From: an uncultured Oscillospiraceae bacterium
Lineage (GTDB): Bacteria; Bacillota; Clostridia; Oscillospirales; Acutalibacteraceae
Length of the DNA: 7,606 nucleotides
Reading direction: 5' to 3'
Assembly: GCA_902495835.1 (NCBI GenBank)
Contig: CABUYS010000068.1
Location: forward strand, 1 to 7,606
This document shows positions 1-7,014 of the stretch, piece after piece; the first letter of the stretch is position 1; each line of letters starts with the position of its first letter. The notes under the pieces are model-generated. The model searched no databases and had not been told where the DNA came from. It worked only from the letters and a program-made list of their open reading frames with translations. The position numbers were made by a program, and so were the translations under genes.

Positions 1-253
1 AAAAAATCAAAATTAAAAGCAAAACTATAATCGGAATGCTAACCATACCAACATAATTCACTGCCATAATTCCAAGTGCGGGAACAAGCGCCATAAGAAT
101 TTCTTCCACGGCATACGCAACCGAAGAAACCGCGTCACTTGCCATTATCGGAAGTCCCCACAATCTTGAAAGTTTTTCATCCTTTAACTGGTCATCTTTA
201 AGAGCTGAACCCAAAAGTATTTTCTTTAAGTTTTTAAAACTGTTCACAATCAC
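1..253 (-). CDS. APC-family permease, KimA/YdaO-like (N-terminal fragment, runs off the left edge)
   Basis: The first 84 codons of a membrane transporter are present and the rest lies beyond the window. The translated start has a basic cytoplasmic N-terminus followed by a stretch around residues 34-61 that contains MASDAVSSVAYAVEEIL. This closely resembles the first, partly unwound helix of KimA (YdaO)-type APC permeases (SDALSSVAYGPEQIL-like in Bacillus). A second hydrophobic helix starts near residue 70. KimA proteins import potassium and are controlled by c-di-AMP in some Firmicutes, but related APC permeases carry amino acids, so the substrate is not decided here. No ATG is available in frame after an upstream stop. 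GTG at 253 lies 5 bases after GGAG, and a second GTG at 247 is the alternative start. It probably has its own promoter at 321-294. Confidence 0.8.
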   Translation of the reverse strand, partial: MIVNSFKNLKKILLGSALKDDQLKDEKLSRLWGLPIMASDAVSSVAYAVEEILMALVPALGIMAVNYVGMVSIPIIVLLLILIF

Positions 254-293
254 ATCTTCTCCGTTTTCATTATTACTAAGTGTTTCGCTAACA

Positions 294-321
294 ATATTAC
301 CATAAAATCAACAAAATACAA
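294..321 (-). promoter_or_regulatory. Candidate promoter for the KimA-like permease
   Basis: On the minus strand TTGTAT (321-316) is followed by 16 bases and then TAATAT (299-294). A TG at 302-301, one base before the -10, makes it an extended -10 element, which compensates for the weak -35. It lies about 40 bases upstream of the GTG start and after the hairpin that ends the preceding operon. The short leader has no room for a c-di-AMP (ydaO-type) riboswitch. Confidence 0.4.
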
Positions 322-330
322 GGTATTTTT

Positions 331-368
331 CAAAAATAAAAATGTTTGCTTCGAAAAACAAACATTTT
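331..368 (-). terminator. Hairpin terminator of the uppP-ftsK-MBL-DUF3006 operon
   Basis: A perfect 10-bp inverted repeat pairs 339-348 (AAAATGTTTG) with 359-368 (CAAACATTTT) around a 10-base loop. On the minus strand it is followed by a T-rich run (TATTTTTG), as in intrinsic terminators. It lies about 50 bases beyond the stop of the DUF3006-type gene and before the permease promoter. The stem is AT-rich, so termination may be partial. Confidence 0.55.
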
Positions 369-419
369 AACATAAATTCAAGTTAATATGAGTGATTTAA
401 AAAATAAAATTTCATTAAC

Positions 420-635
420 TCAAACAAGTTTTTCTTCAAGACTACGTATTAAATTTCTTCGAATTTTTGTTTTTTCTTCATCAAGCTTTATGTTTCCGGA
501 ACTATCGATATATATAATACTGCCTTCCGAAATATTTTTATCAAGTTTTTTGTACTTAATAATTTTTATTTCTTCATCTTGATTTTCACATACAAGGTAA
601 TTTTCTTCTATTCTGTCAACAGATAAAAAATCCAA
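420..635 (-). CDS. DUF3006-type small protein
   Basis: A 71-residue acidic soluble protein with no signal peptide or membrane segment. The opening pattern, a hydrophobic strand then VDRIEENYLVCEN, and the middle part with a Lys-Leu-Asp-Lys followed by ISEGSIIYID match the short DUF3006 family. Members begin with a [IV]DRxEgxxavve-like strand, have an 'eGdvi' turn and end in a charged helix, here EEKTKIRRNLIRSLEEKL. The biochemical role of the family is unknown. As far as I recall, these proteins are often encoded next to ComEC-type metallo-beta-lactamase-fold genes, and this one starts 20 bases after such a gene. The start is TTG at 635: the only nearby upstream GTG is followed at once by a stop codon, and AAGGA at 650-646 supplies the ribosome site about 10 bases away. 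Translation is probably coupled to the upstream gene. Confidence 0.75.
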   Translation of the reverse strand: MDFLSVDRIEENYLVCENQDEEIKIIKYKKLDKNISEGSIIYIDSSGNIKLDEEKTKIRRNLIRSLEEKLV

Positions 636-655
636 TATTTACACATCCTTCGAAA

Positions 656-1603
656 TTATTTTTCTGTTTCAAATTTTATTTTCTTTCCGTCTGTGCGCAT
701 TATAACTGTACCGTTTTCATCTGTTCTGTAAATCTTATCGCAAAACTTATTAAGCCGATTAAGCACAATTTCTTTTGGAAGATTACTTTTGTCGGGAGCA
801 ACCGATATTACCGCGTAAGCAGGTTTTACCTTTGACAAGAAATTATACGAACTGGAAGTTTTACTTCCGTGGTGACCCACTTTCAAAACAGTGGATTTTA
901 AATTTTCGCCTGAATTAATAATATCCTCTTCTTCAGGCTTTTCGGCATCTCCTGTAAACAGGAAACTTACTTCTCCGTATGTTATTTTCATCACTATTGA
1001 ATTGCTGTTTAATTTATCGTGATAATTTATAGGAGCCAGTATTTCGATTTTCATGTTTCCTATCTCGAATTTTTTACCGCTTTTAACGTATTCGATTTTT
1101 AAGTTATTTTTGTTTAAAGTCCTGAGCATTTTTTCATATGTAGCATACGTAGGAGTAATACTATCGGGAACTTTTGCGGCAATAAATTTATCTATTTTAA
1201 AATTATTAATGACGCTGCTCATTTGTCCAATGTGATCACGGTGAGGATGTGAAACAACTACTAAATCCAATTTTTTAACTTTTTGACGCTCAAGATATTC
1301 AACAACTGCATTGGTGGGCTCTTTATCAGCTGCGTCAATTAAAATACGTTTATCTTCGCATTCTATATAACAGCAATCGGCTTTTCCGACATCCAAAAAA
1401 TGTACCGACATTCCGTAATCAATAGATTTATTTTCTGCTTCACCGTTATTTGAAGTAACAGTGGTTTCCGTCAAACTGTTCCAATTAAAATTTTTTATGT
1501 TGTCAAAATTCAATATGAACGCAAAGCAAAGTACCAACAATACTAACATTCCATAATTAAATTTTAACTTTTTAAAACATTTCATTTTATTATATTTCCT
1601 CAT
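656..1603 (-). CDS. Membrane-anchored ComEC/Rec2-type metallo-beta-lactamase-fold hydrolase
   Basis: A 315-residue protein with a basic N-terminus and one hydrophobic segment at about 17-33, an uncleaved anchor or signal peptide, so the catalytic domain is probably outside the cell. The domain starts at about 65 with HFLDVGKADCCYIE, the hallmark opening of the ComEC C-terminal domain. The metal site is readable: SHPHRDHIG at 118-126 (H119, H121, D123, H124), FTGDAE at 216-221 (D219) and VGHHGS at 242-247. In full-length ComEC this domain is joined to a DNA channel and is thought to degrade the non-transported strand. Here it stands alone, so a nuclease or phosphodiesterase role is only inferred. 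Its ATG overlaps the ftsK stop (ATGA), which implies translational coupling. A second ATG at 1585 (residue 7) has a GAGGA about 11 bases upstream and may be the true start. Confidence 0.88.
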   Translation of the reverse strand: MRKYNKMKCFKKLKFNYGMLVLLVLCFAFILNFDNIKNFNWNSLTETTVTSNNGEAENKSIDYGMSVHFLDVGKADCCYIECEDKRILIDAADKEPTNAVVEYLERQKVKKLDLVVVSHPHRDHIGQMSSVINNFKIDKFIAAKVPDSITPTYATYEKMLRTLNKNNLKIEYVKSGKKFEIGNMKIEILAPINYHDKLNSNSIVMKITYGEVSFLFTGDAEKPEEEDIINSGENLKSTVLKVGHHGSKTSSSYNFLSKVKPAYAVISVAPDKSNLPKEIVLNRLNKFCDKIYRTDENGTVIMRTDGKKIKFETEK

Positions 1604-3960
1604 TTTTGTTGATTCATATTCATTTCCATAAATTGCTGATAATTTATCAAAACTTGCCTTGGCTTAGAGCCTTCGTGAGGGCCTACTATTCCCATTTGCT
1701 CCATCTCATCTACAAGTCTGCCTGCCCTTGCGTATCCAACTCTTAAACGACGTTGAAGTAAAGAAGTAGATGCTTGTCCTGCTTCGACCACACATTTAAT
1801 CGCTTCGTTCATCATTGGGTCTGTTGAGCCTTCCGCTCCTGCGGAATCATTTCCTTTGGAGTTATCGGAAACGGCATTCTTTTCTATTTCTGCAGCAATT
1901 TTAGAATCATATTTACTTTCTTGTGAATTTTTTATAAAGTCTATTACTTTTTCTATTTCGCGGTCAGTCACATAACAACCTTGCACGCGAATCGGTTTTG
2001 GAGAACCGACGGGAGAAAACAACATATCTCCGCGGCCGAGAAGTTTTTCCGCTCCGCTCATATCGAGTATCGTTCTTGAGTCTATTTGAGAGGAAACCGC
2101 AAGCGCAATACGACTTGGAATATTTGCTTTTATTATTCCCGTAATGACGTCAACAGAAGGACGCTGAGTAGCTATAACAAGATGCATTCCCGCAGCTCTC
2201 GCCATTTGAGCTAATCTGCATATATAATCTTCTACTTCGTTCGGAGCCGCCATCATAAGATCCGATAGTTCGTCGATTATTATGACTATTTGAGGCATTT
2301 TTTCAAGCACTTCTCCCTCTTTGTCCGTAAGGCAAGGGTTACGTTCTATTAAATCGTTGTATGAATCTAAATCTCGAACATTATTTTCGGCAAATCTTTT
2401 GTAACGATTAAGCATCTCATTAACTGCCCAGTTAAGTGCTCCGGCAGCTTTTCGCGGATCTGTCACAACAGGGACAAGAAGATGCGGTATACCGTTATAT
2501 ACTCCCAGTTCCACCACTTTGGGGTCTATCATCAGAAGTTTAACTTCATCGGGTTTTGCGTTATAAAGAATACTTATTATAAAAGAGTTAATACACACGG
2601 ACTTACCTGAACCCGTAGAACCCGCAATCAACAAATGCGGCATTTTGGCAAGGTCGGCAGTCATTATTTCGCCCGAAATATCTCTTCCGAGAACAACTGT
2701 AAGTTTACTCTTTGCGGAAGTAAATTTATTGGAAGAAATAAGCTCTCTCATTTTAACAACGCTTACGACTTTATTGGGTATTTCGACGCCTACAGCAGCT
2801 TTTCCCGGTATCGGAGCTTCTATACGCACTCCTGAAGACGCCAAGTTAAGTGCTATATCATCTGCAAGAGTGGTTATTTTACTTATTTTTACTCCCGAAG
2901 CGGGCTGAAGTTCATAACGAGTTACCGCAGGGCCTCGACTTATATCTATAATTCTGGTTTGAACATTAAAGCTCTTTAAAATATCCACAAGCATTTTTCC
3001 GTTGTTATTAAGCTCCGCAGTTATGTCACCTTCGTGGGGATTATCCGATTTATTGAGTATTTCAAGAGGCGGAAATTTATAATCTCCACCGGCGGAAACA
3101 TCTTTTGAAGAATTTTCAAGTTGCTGCTTCATATCATCTTCAGACAACTCGGACGATGTTTTTTCGGATGAATTTTCCGATTTGGTTTTTAACATAAAAT
3201 TTTCGGTAACTTTTGTAATATCGTCATACTCCTTGTTTTGACGCTCCGAAGAAGTTGTTTGAACATCAAAATCAAATTTTACAGGAGCTTTTTGCTTATC
3301 CGTATCTTTATTTGTATCATTATTATGACGATTTTTAAACTCCGCATTCTTGTCTTCAATCTTATTTTTTATAGCTTTAGCAGGTTTGGAAAAAGCTTTG
3401 AAAAACTCTATAAGTCCCGTTCCGCTTACAAACATCGTACATAAAAAAATAATTATAATATTTGTTATTCTTGCCCCAACTACGCCGAAAGCCCAAATTA
3501 ACGGTGCTCCGATTAATGCTCCGAAAATTCCCGAGCTTTTATTTAGACTTCCTGACTTGTACTGACTCGCTATGCAGTTAAACCACTCATTTAAACTATT
3601 TTGCTGAACTTGTCCGAATTTTGCTGAAAAGACATAAAAAAGCGAACACGCAAAAATAATTGTCACAGCGGATATAATCAATTTAAATTTAGTATTTCCT
3701 GCAGACTTACCCAAAGCATCCAGCACCGAAACACACACAAGAAGTATCGGCCACAACAGAGAACACACGCCAAACAAACCAAAAATAAAATTATGAATCC
3801 ACAACCAGATATTTTCTCCTGGAACAATTATCAAAAAAAACAAAAACAAAGCTAAACTAAAAAGAATTACCGCTCCGAGAGGATTTTTTTCTTTGGTTTT
3901 TTTATTTGCACTTTTCACACTCTTATATTTTCCGGAAGATTTTCCTATGTTTTTTTTCAT
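1600..3960 (-). CDS. ftsK: DNA translocase FtsK/SpoIIIE
   Basis: A 786-residue protein, close to Bacillus SpoIIIE in length, with the full domain order. It has four or five membrane helices within residues 28-185, then a charged, low-complexity linker at about 195-290. The alpha/beta motor occupies about 295-680, with Walker A GSTGSGKS at 447-454, Walker B IVIIIDEL at 558-565 and the ATQRPSVDVITG segment at 597-608. A C-terminal winged-helix gamma domain at about 713-775 (QASTSLLQRRLRVGYARAGRLVDEM) reads polar KOPS/SRS motifs on DNA. The protein assembles as a hexamer at the division septum and pumps trapped chromosome into daughter cells. In sporulating relatives the same family moves DNA into the forespore. 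It starts 16 bases after the uppP stop, with AAAGGA about 12 bases before the ATG. The gene is intact, and its 3' end overlaps the next gene. Confidence 0.97.
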   Translation of the reverse strand: MKKNIGKSSGKYKSVKSANKKTKEKNPLGAVILFSLALFLFFLIIVPGENIWLWIHNFIFGLFGVCSLLWPILLVCVSVLDALGKSAGNTKFKLIISAVTIIFACSLFYVFSAKFGQVQQNSLNEWFNCIASQYKSGSLNKSSGIFGALIGAPLIWAFGVVGARITNIIIIFLCTMFVSGTGLIEFFKAFSKPAKAIKNKIEDKNAEFKNRHNNDTNKDTDKQKAPVKFDFDVQTTSSERQNKEYDDITKVTENFMLKTKSENSSEKTSSELSEDDMKQQLENSSKDVSAGGDYKFPPLEILNKSDNPHEGDITAELNNNGKMLVDILKSFNVQTRIIDISRGPAVTRYELQPASGVKISKITTLADDIALNLASSGVRIEAPIPGKAAVGVEIPNKVVSVVKMRELISSNKFTSAKSKLTVVLGRDISGEIMTADLAKMPHLLIAGSTGSGKSVCINSFIISILYNAKPDEVKLLMIDPKVVELGVYNGIPHLLVPVVTDPRKAAGALNWAVNEMLNRYKRFAENNVRDLDSYNDLIERNPCLTDKEGEVLEKMPQIVIIIDELSDLMMAAPNEVEDYICRLAQMARAAGMHLVIATQRPSVDVITGIIKANIPSRIALAVSSQIDSRTILDMSGAEKLLGRGDMLFSPVGSPKPIRVQGCYVTDREIEKVIDFIKNSQESKYDSKIAAEIEKNAVSDNSKGNDSAGAEGSTDPMMNEAIKCVVEAGQASTSLLQRRLRVGYARAGRLVDEMEQMGIVGPHEGSKPRQVLINYQQFMEMNMNQQK

Positions 3961-3976
3961 CTCTTAATTCATTCCT

Positions 3977-4927
3977 TTACAAAGAAAATCCTGTAAAAAT
4001 ATTGACTCCAAGACAGTTTTCTATAATTCCTATAATCACTGCGGCCAAACCTACAATAAACGTATATACAACAAATATTATCATTTTATCGGTTTTAAGA
4101 AGCCATTTAAACAGTTTAATAGACAAAAATCCTACAACGGCGGAAACTATCATTCCTACTACTATGGGCGTTATTTCCACAGAAAGAGTAAATCCGTCTT
4201 TAACGGCGTCTTTGAGTTCAAGTGCAGCAGCAGCTACTATTGCAGGTATACCTAGGATAAAAGAATAATCAAGAGCGGTTTGTTTGTTTACTCCTCTTAA
4301 AAGTCCCGTAGAAAGAGTCGAACCTGAACGTGATATTCCGGGGAAAATTGAAGCAACCAGCTGCGTAACACCTATCCATACTGCGTCCATAATATTAAGA
4401 CGAGTTCTTCCGTCCCAAATCCTTTTATTATTGTTTGAGTCTACATAAGCATAACTGAATTTTGCACTCTTCCGATGATTGATTCCCATTTTTAAAAGCA
4501 CGCTCGTAATAAGCAACGAAATACCCACGATTATTATATTTTTTTCGCTTGCCAATTCTTCAGCTACACCTTTTATATCAGTGCCACTTCCCGGAACAGA
4601 CATAAAAAGCATAAAAAGAGGTACTAGGCCTATTATAATCATAATTACTGTATTTTTATCGTTATTTAACTTTTTAAAATCAAATTTTCCTGTAAAAACA
4701 TCTCCCAAAATTCCAAAAAATGCCTTTATTAAATTCCATACGGTTTTGTAATAAACGGCTAAAACCGCTACCAAAGTTCCGATATGGAGCATAACATTAA
4801 AAAACAAATTGTTTTCCCTTACCCCCAAAACGTGTTGAGCCAAAAGTAAATGCCCACTGCTGGAAACAGGCAAAAATTCTGTAAGACCTTGCACTATTCC
4901 TTGAATTACCGCGTCTAAAATATTCAT
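3977..4927 (-). CDS. uppP: Undecaprenyl-diphosphate phosphatase (BacA/UppP family)
   Basis: This multi-pass membrane enzyme removes one phosphate from undecaprenyl diphosphate, recycling the lipid carrier for peptidoglycan and other wall polymers; overexpression is known to give bacitracin tolerance. Both signature motifs are present: QGLTEFLPVSSSGH at 13-26 (Q13, E17, S23, H26) and PGISRSGST at 196-204 (R200). The 316 residues exceed the usual 265-280. The extra length lies mainly in hydrophilic loops around 76-92 and 148-178, the second reading HRKSAKFSYAYVDSNNNKRI. ATG at 4927 has a clear AAGGAG nine bases upstream. It is the first gene of the inferred operon with ftsK, which joins wall-precursor recycling to division-linked DNA movement. 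Confidence 0.96.
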   Translation of the reverse strand: MNILDAVIQGIVQGLTEFLPVSSSGHLLLAQHVLGVRENNLFFNVMLHIGTLVAVLAVYYKTVWNLIKAFFGILGDVFTGKFDFKKLNNDKNTVIMIIIGLVPLFMLFMSVPGSGTDIKGVAEELASEKNIIIVGISLLITSVLLKMGINHRKSAKFSYAYVDSNNNKRIWDGRTRLNIMDAVWIGVTQLVASIFPGISRSGSTLSTGLLRGVNKQTALDYSFILGIPAIVAAAALELKDAVKDGFTLSVEITPIVVGMIVSAVVGFLSIKLFKWLLKTDKMIIFVVYTFIVGLAAVIIGIIENCLGVNIFTGFSL

Positions 4928-4997
4928 AAATATGTACTCCTTGATACTTTTAATTTCTGCTCCGACACATTAAATATATGTCAAAACTCAACTTTTA

Positions 4998-5006
4998 ATT
5001 ATATCA
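4998..5006 (-). promoter_or_regulatory. Extended -10 promoter for the uppP operon
   Basis: On the minus strand TGATATAAT (5006-4998) is a perfect extended -10 element, TGn plus TATAAT. No convincing -35 lies 16-18 bases upstream, which is tolerated by extended -10 promoters. It sits just after the hairpin that follows tepA and gives a leader of roughly 65 bases before the uppP ATG. Confidence 0.5.
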
Positions 5007-5026
5007 AACTTTAAAACAAAATAATA

Positions 5027-5070
5027 CCGTAAAATCAGGCATTTTAAAAATACAAATGCGTAATTTACGG
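5027..5070 (-). terminator. Nested hairpin after the TepA-like gene, likely terminator
   Basis: Two stacked inverted repeats are visible. The outer stem pairs CCGTAAA (5027-5033) with TTTACGG (5064-5070). The inner stem pairs GCATTT (5039-5044) with AAATGC (5054-5059) around a 9-base loop. The two stems are separated by an internal loop of 5 and 4 bases. On the minus strand the structure is followed by TATTATTTTGTTTT, and it begins 29 bases after the tepA stop. The position favours a terminator, but the internal loop is unusual for a simple one. Confidence 0.5.
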
Positions 5071-5098
5071 CAGTTTTTAAAATATTTGCAGGCACTGT

Positions 5099-5854
5099 CT
5101 ATTTTTTCTTTTTGGACTTGCCTTTATTTTTTTCTTCTATGCGTCTATAAAGACATGCTATTGCTTCCGAAAGTGTTCCGACATTATCTATAATGCCTTC
5201 CTTAACCGCTTGTTCGCCTTCGACGACTGAACCAATATCCAAAACCAATTCTTCGGTATTCATACAGAGTTCATAAAATCTTTTTTCAGATATATGAGAA
5301 TTTGCAACAACAAAATTGGCTATTCTTTTTTGCATTCTCTTAAAATATTCAAAAGATTGAGGAACTCCTACAATCGTTCCGCCGGTTCTCACAGGGTGAA
5401 CAGTCATCGTAGCGGAACGAGCTATAAATGACTCATCCGCACAAACCGCCAAAGGAACCCCTATTGAATGACCTCCTCCTATCACCATCGAAACTGTAGG
5501 TTTGCTCATTCCCGAAATTAACTCCGCCATTGCAAGACCCGCTTCAATGTCTCCTCCAACGGTGTTGAGAAGAAGAAGTAACCCTTCTATTTCGGGATCT
5601 TCTTCAATTGCAACGAGTTCGGGAATTACGTGTTCGTATTTTGTGGTTTTATTCTCTTCAGGTAAATATGTGTGGCCTTCTATTTGTCCAATTATGGTTA
5701 AACAGTATATTTTCTTTTTATTTGAAGAAGTTATTACGGAACCGATATTTTGAATTCTTTCATACTCCTGTTCGCTTCCCGTACCGGTAGATTCCGAAGA
5801 CTTATCTTTTTTTGATGTATTGTTTATCATTTTTGAATTTTTTGACTCTTTCAT
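5099..5854 (-). CDS. tepA: TepA-like ClpP-fold serine peptidase
   Basis: A 251-residue ClpP/crotonase-fold protein closely resembling Bacillus TepA, a cytoplasmic peptidase of about 245 residues reported to assist protein secretion, perhaps by degrading signal peptides. Recognisable blocks are GQIEGHTYLPEENKTTKYEH (56-75), LLLNTVGGDIEAGLAMAE (94-111), the nucleophile region GGGHSIGVP (126-134, S130) and TMTVHPVR (149-156, H153). LDIGSVVEGEQAVKEGIID (205-223) probably supplies the acid D206. The first 45 residues are polar and disordered-looking, and the tail is lysine-rich (GKSKKKK). ATG at 5854 has AAGGAG nine bases upstream. In Bacillus tepA also lies just before spoIIIE; here uppP sits between them. 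It is probably transcribed alone, from a promoter overlapping the divergent cassette's promoter. Confidence 0.9.
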   Translation of the reverse strand: MKESKNSKMINNTSKKDKSSESTGTGSEQEYERIQNIGSVITSSNKKKIYCLTIIGQIEGHTYLPEENKTTKYEHVIPELVAIEEDPEIEGLLLLLNTVGGDIEAGLAMAELISGMSKPTVSMVIGGGHSIGVPLAVCADESFIARSATMTVHPVRTGGTIVGVPQSFEYFKRMQKRIANFVVANSHISEKRFYELCMNTEELVLDIGSVVEGEQAVKEGIIDNVGTLSEAIACLYRRIEEKNKGKSKKKK

Positions 5855-5930
5855 TAATCATCACTCCTTAAAAATATTTTTCCAAAAAGATATCAAAAAA
5901 TTCAATATTTTACATTTATTTGATAAAAAA

Positions 5931-5959
5931 ATTATAAAAAACCATTGACACAATTTCAT
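5931..5959 (-). promoter_or_regulatory. Candidate promoter for the TepA-like gene
   Basis: On the minus strand ATGAAA (5959-5954) is followed by 17 bases and a perfect TATAAT (5936-5931). The start of transcription would be about 70 bases upstream of the ATG at 5854. Its -35 half lies inside the divergent plus-strand promoter at 5945-5972, so the two could compete for polymerase. Confidence 0.45.
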
Positions 5960-5972
5960 ATAGTGGTATTAT
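5945..5972 (+). promoter_or_regulatory. Strong sigma-A-type promoter of the three-gene cassette
   Basis: A perfect -35 TTGACA (5945-5950) is followed by 16 bases and TATTAT (5967-5972), one mismatch from consensus. TG at 5964-5965 adds an extended -10. Transcription should begin near 5979, giving a leader of about 30 bases. No operator repeat is obvious. The sequence predicts high, vegetative expression unless a repressor acts here. Confidence 0.75.
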
Positions 5973-5989
5973 TATATATATTACAGAAA

Positions 5990-5997
5990 GAAAGGAG
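5990..5997 (+). promoter_or_regulatory. Ribosome site that fixes the first cassette gene's start
   Basis: GAAAGGAG lies 10 bases before the ATG at 6008. It rules out the longer reading frame that opens with TTG at 5945, because that TTG is the first half of the promoter's -35 element. Confidence 0.8.
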
Positions 5998-6007
5998 AAA
6001 AATTTTA

Positions 6008-6406
6008 ATGATAAATACTCAATTAATGGAGTTAGTAAAAAAGATAGTCGAAAATCCTGAATATCAAAAAGAATTTGCAAAATGCAAAACCAAGCAAGAA
6101 ATGTTCGATTACTGTTCCTCCATTTGTTCGGGTTATACACAAAAAGAATTTGACGATTTTTTATCTGAAATACTAAAAAGCGTAGCCTCTAAAGAAAGCG
6201 TTCCGATGTCTAATCAAAGTCTGAAAGATGTTTCAGGGGGACTTTCAGAAAGCAAGTTTGAAATTTTGAATAATTTAATTGATGATTCGAGTGAGAACAT
6301 ATTATTTTTAAAAATTTTTACAGAATTGTTTAAAGGCAATCTGGAATCTGAGAATTCAAAAGATATGCTAAAAGGAAATTTAAATACAATAAAAAAAATA
6401 TATTAA
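6008..6406 (+). CDS. Small double-glycine leader protein 1 (Nif11-leader-like N-terminus)
   Basis: A 132-residue protein of no assigned function. Residues 1-78 look like a Nif11-type RiPP leader: a helical start (LMELVKKIVENPEYQKEF), a central GYTQKEFDDFLSEI segment (42-55) matching the 'Gy.fs.eEf' core of that family, and a closing LKDVSGG with Gly-Gly at 77-78. If it is cleaved there by a C39-type peptidase, a 54-residue product remains. That product is acidic to neutral, has an amphipathic stretch NILFLKIFTELFKG (97-110), ends in IKKIY and has no cysteine. All three cysteines (26, 36, 40) are in the leader. It is the first gene behind the promoter and the most divergent of the three, lacking the tail shared by its two neighbours. 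The leader assignment rests on pattern recognition, and a non-secreted regulatory protein is possible. Confidence 0.75.
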   Translation: MINTQLMELVKKIVENPEYQKEFAKCKTKQEMFDYCSSICSGYTQKEFDDFLSEILKSVASKESVPMSNQSLKDVSGGLSESKFEILNNLIDDSSENILFLKIFTELFKGNLESENSKDMLKGNLNTIKKIY

Positions 6407-6464
6407 TAATAACAAAACTATACCCTTACTTTAAAAATAATAATATTAAAAGGAGAGAATCAAT

Positions 6465-6968
6465 ATGAACCAAAATTTAGTGAATCAAAGCTTATTAAAA
6501 TTTTTTGAAGATATTTCCAAAGATGAAGAAAAATTAAAAAAACTTTTTTCATATGAAGATATGGATAAAATGTATGAATATGCAATTTCTGAAAGCAAAG
6601 GGGACTTTAAGAAAAAAGAATTTGAAGAATGCCTCAACAGCATCATAAATTTATCCGAAAAAATAAGTGAAGGAGAATTGGATCCCGAAAAAATTGACGA
6701 AGAAACTTTGAGTAAGATATCCGGAGGCGCAGAGGAAACTTGGGGAAGAAACATCGCCATGTTAGCTCCTGCTGTAATTACTCTAATTATAGCAGGTATC
6801 GGTTGGTACAGAGAAGACAAAAAAGCAAAAAAAGAGGAAGAAAAAGGAAAGGACCCGAGCCGTATAAAAGATAAAGAACTAGAAGACGAATATAGAAGGT
6901 TGCAATATATGAAAGGAATGGAAGAAGCCAGAAGATATTTAGCTACACCAACTGATAAAAACAAATAA
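6465..6968 (+). CDS. Small double-glycine leader protein 2, with hydrophobic helix and coiled-coil-like tail
   Basis: A 167-residue protein of unknown function. The acidic N-terminal region (1-88) has the same plan as its neighbours: an FFEDISKDEEKLKKLF helix, KGDFKKKEFEECLNSI (45-60) and a closing LSKISGG (Gly-Gly at 87-88). The 79 residues that follow contain a Trp, one hydrophobic helix at about 97-114 (IAMLAPAVITLIIAGIGW) long enough to cross a membrane, then a very charged stretch (YREDKKAKKEEEKGK). A predicted helical tail at about 134-160 contains DEYRRLQ. No cysteine follows the Gly-Gly. AGGAG lies about nine bases before the ATG, and the gene starts 58 bases after the previous stop. 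It could be a membrane-active peptide precursor or a small anchored protein. It is most closely related to the next gene. Confidence 0.75.
   Translation: MNQNLVNQSLLKFFEDISKDEEKLKKLFSYEDMDKMYEYAISESKGDFKKKEFEECLNSIINLSEKISEGELDPEKIDEETLSKISGGAEETWGRNIAMLAPAVITLIIAGIGWYREDKKAKKEEEKGKDPSRIKDKELEDEYRRLQYMKGMEEARRYLATPTDKNK
6718..6729 (+). repeat. 12-base identity shared with 7260-7271
   Basis: TATCCGGAGGCG spans the Ser-Gly-Gly codons of the second gene and recurs unchanged at the same codons of the third (7260-7271). The first gene uses different codons there (TCAGGGGGA). This supports a recent duplication of the second and third genes relative to the first. Confidence 0.7.
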
Positions 6969-7014
6969 TTTTGTTTAAAAAATTTACCAACTTAAAATAA
7001 AATGTCACAGATAT

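Noticed and set aside
254..420. A c-di-AMP (ydaO-type) riboswitch in front of the KimA-like gene
   Set aside because: The space between the operon-ending hairpin and the start is under 90 bases, shorter than this riboswitch, and no matching multi-stem layout is visible.
388..582. A plus-strand frame opposite the DUF3006-type gene
   Set aside because: Its composition (Ser, Phe, Ile runs) is the antisense shadow of a lysine- and glutamate-rich protein, and the operon context favours the minus strand.
4956..4984. Perfect TTGACA on the minus strand upstream of uppP
   Set aside because: At 17 bases downstream there is AGCAGA rather than a -10 element, so it is not a convincing promoter; the extended -10 at 5006-4998 is better.
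5945..6007. A 21-codon upstream extension of the first cassette gene, starting at TTG
   Set aside because: The TTG is the start of the -35 element, the stretch contains the -10 and the ribosome site, and the ATG at 6008 has a well-placed GAAAGGAG.
6485..6964. A 159-codon minus-strand reading frame opposite the second cassette gene
   Set aside because: It is a serine- and phenylalanine-rich mirror of Lys/Glu/Ser codons on the other strand, has no convincing ribosome site and is antisense to a gene with a clear start.
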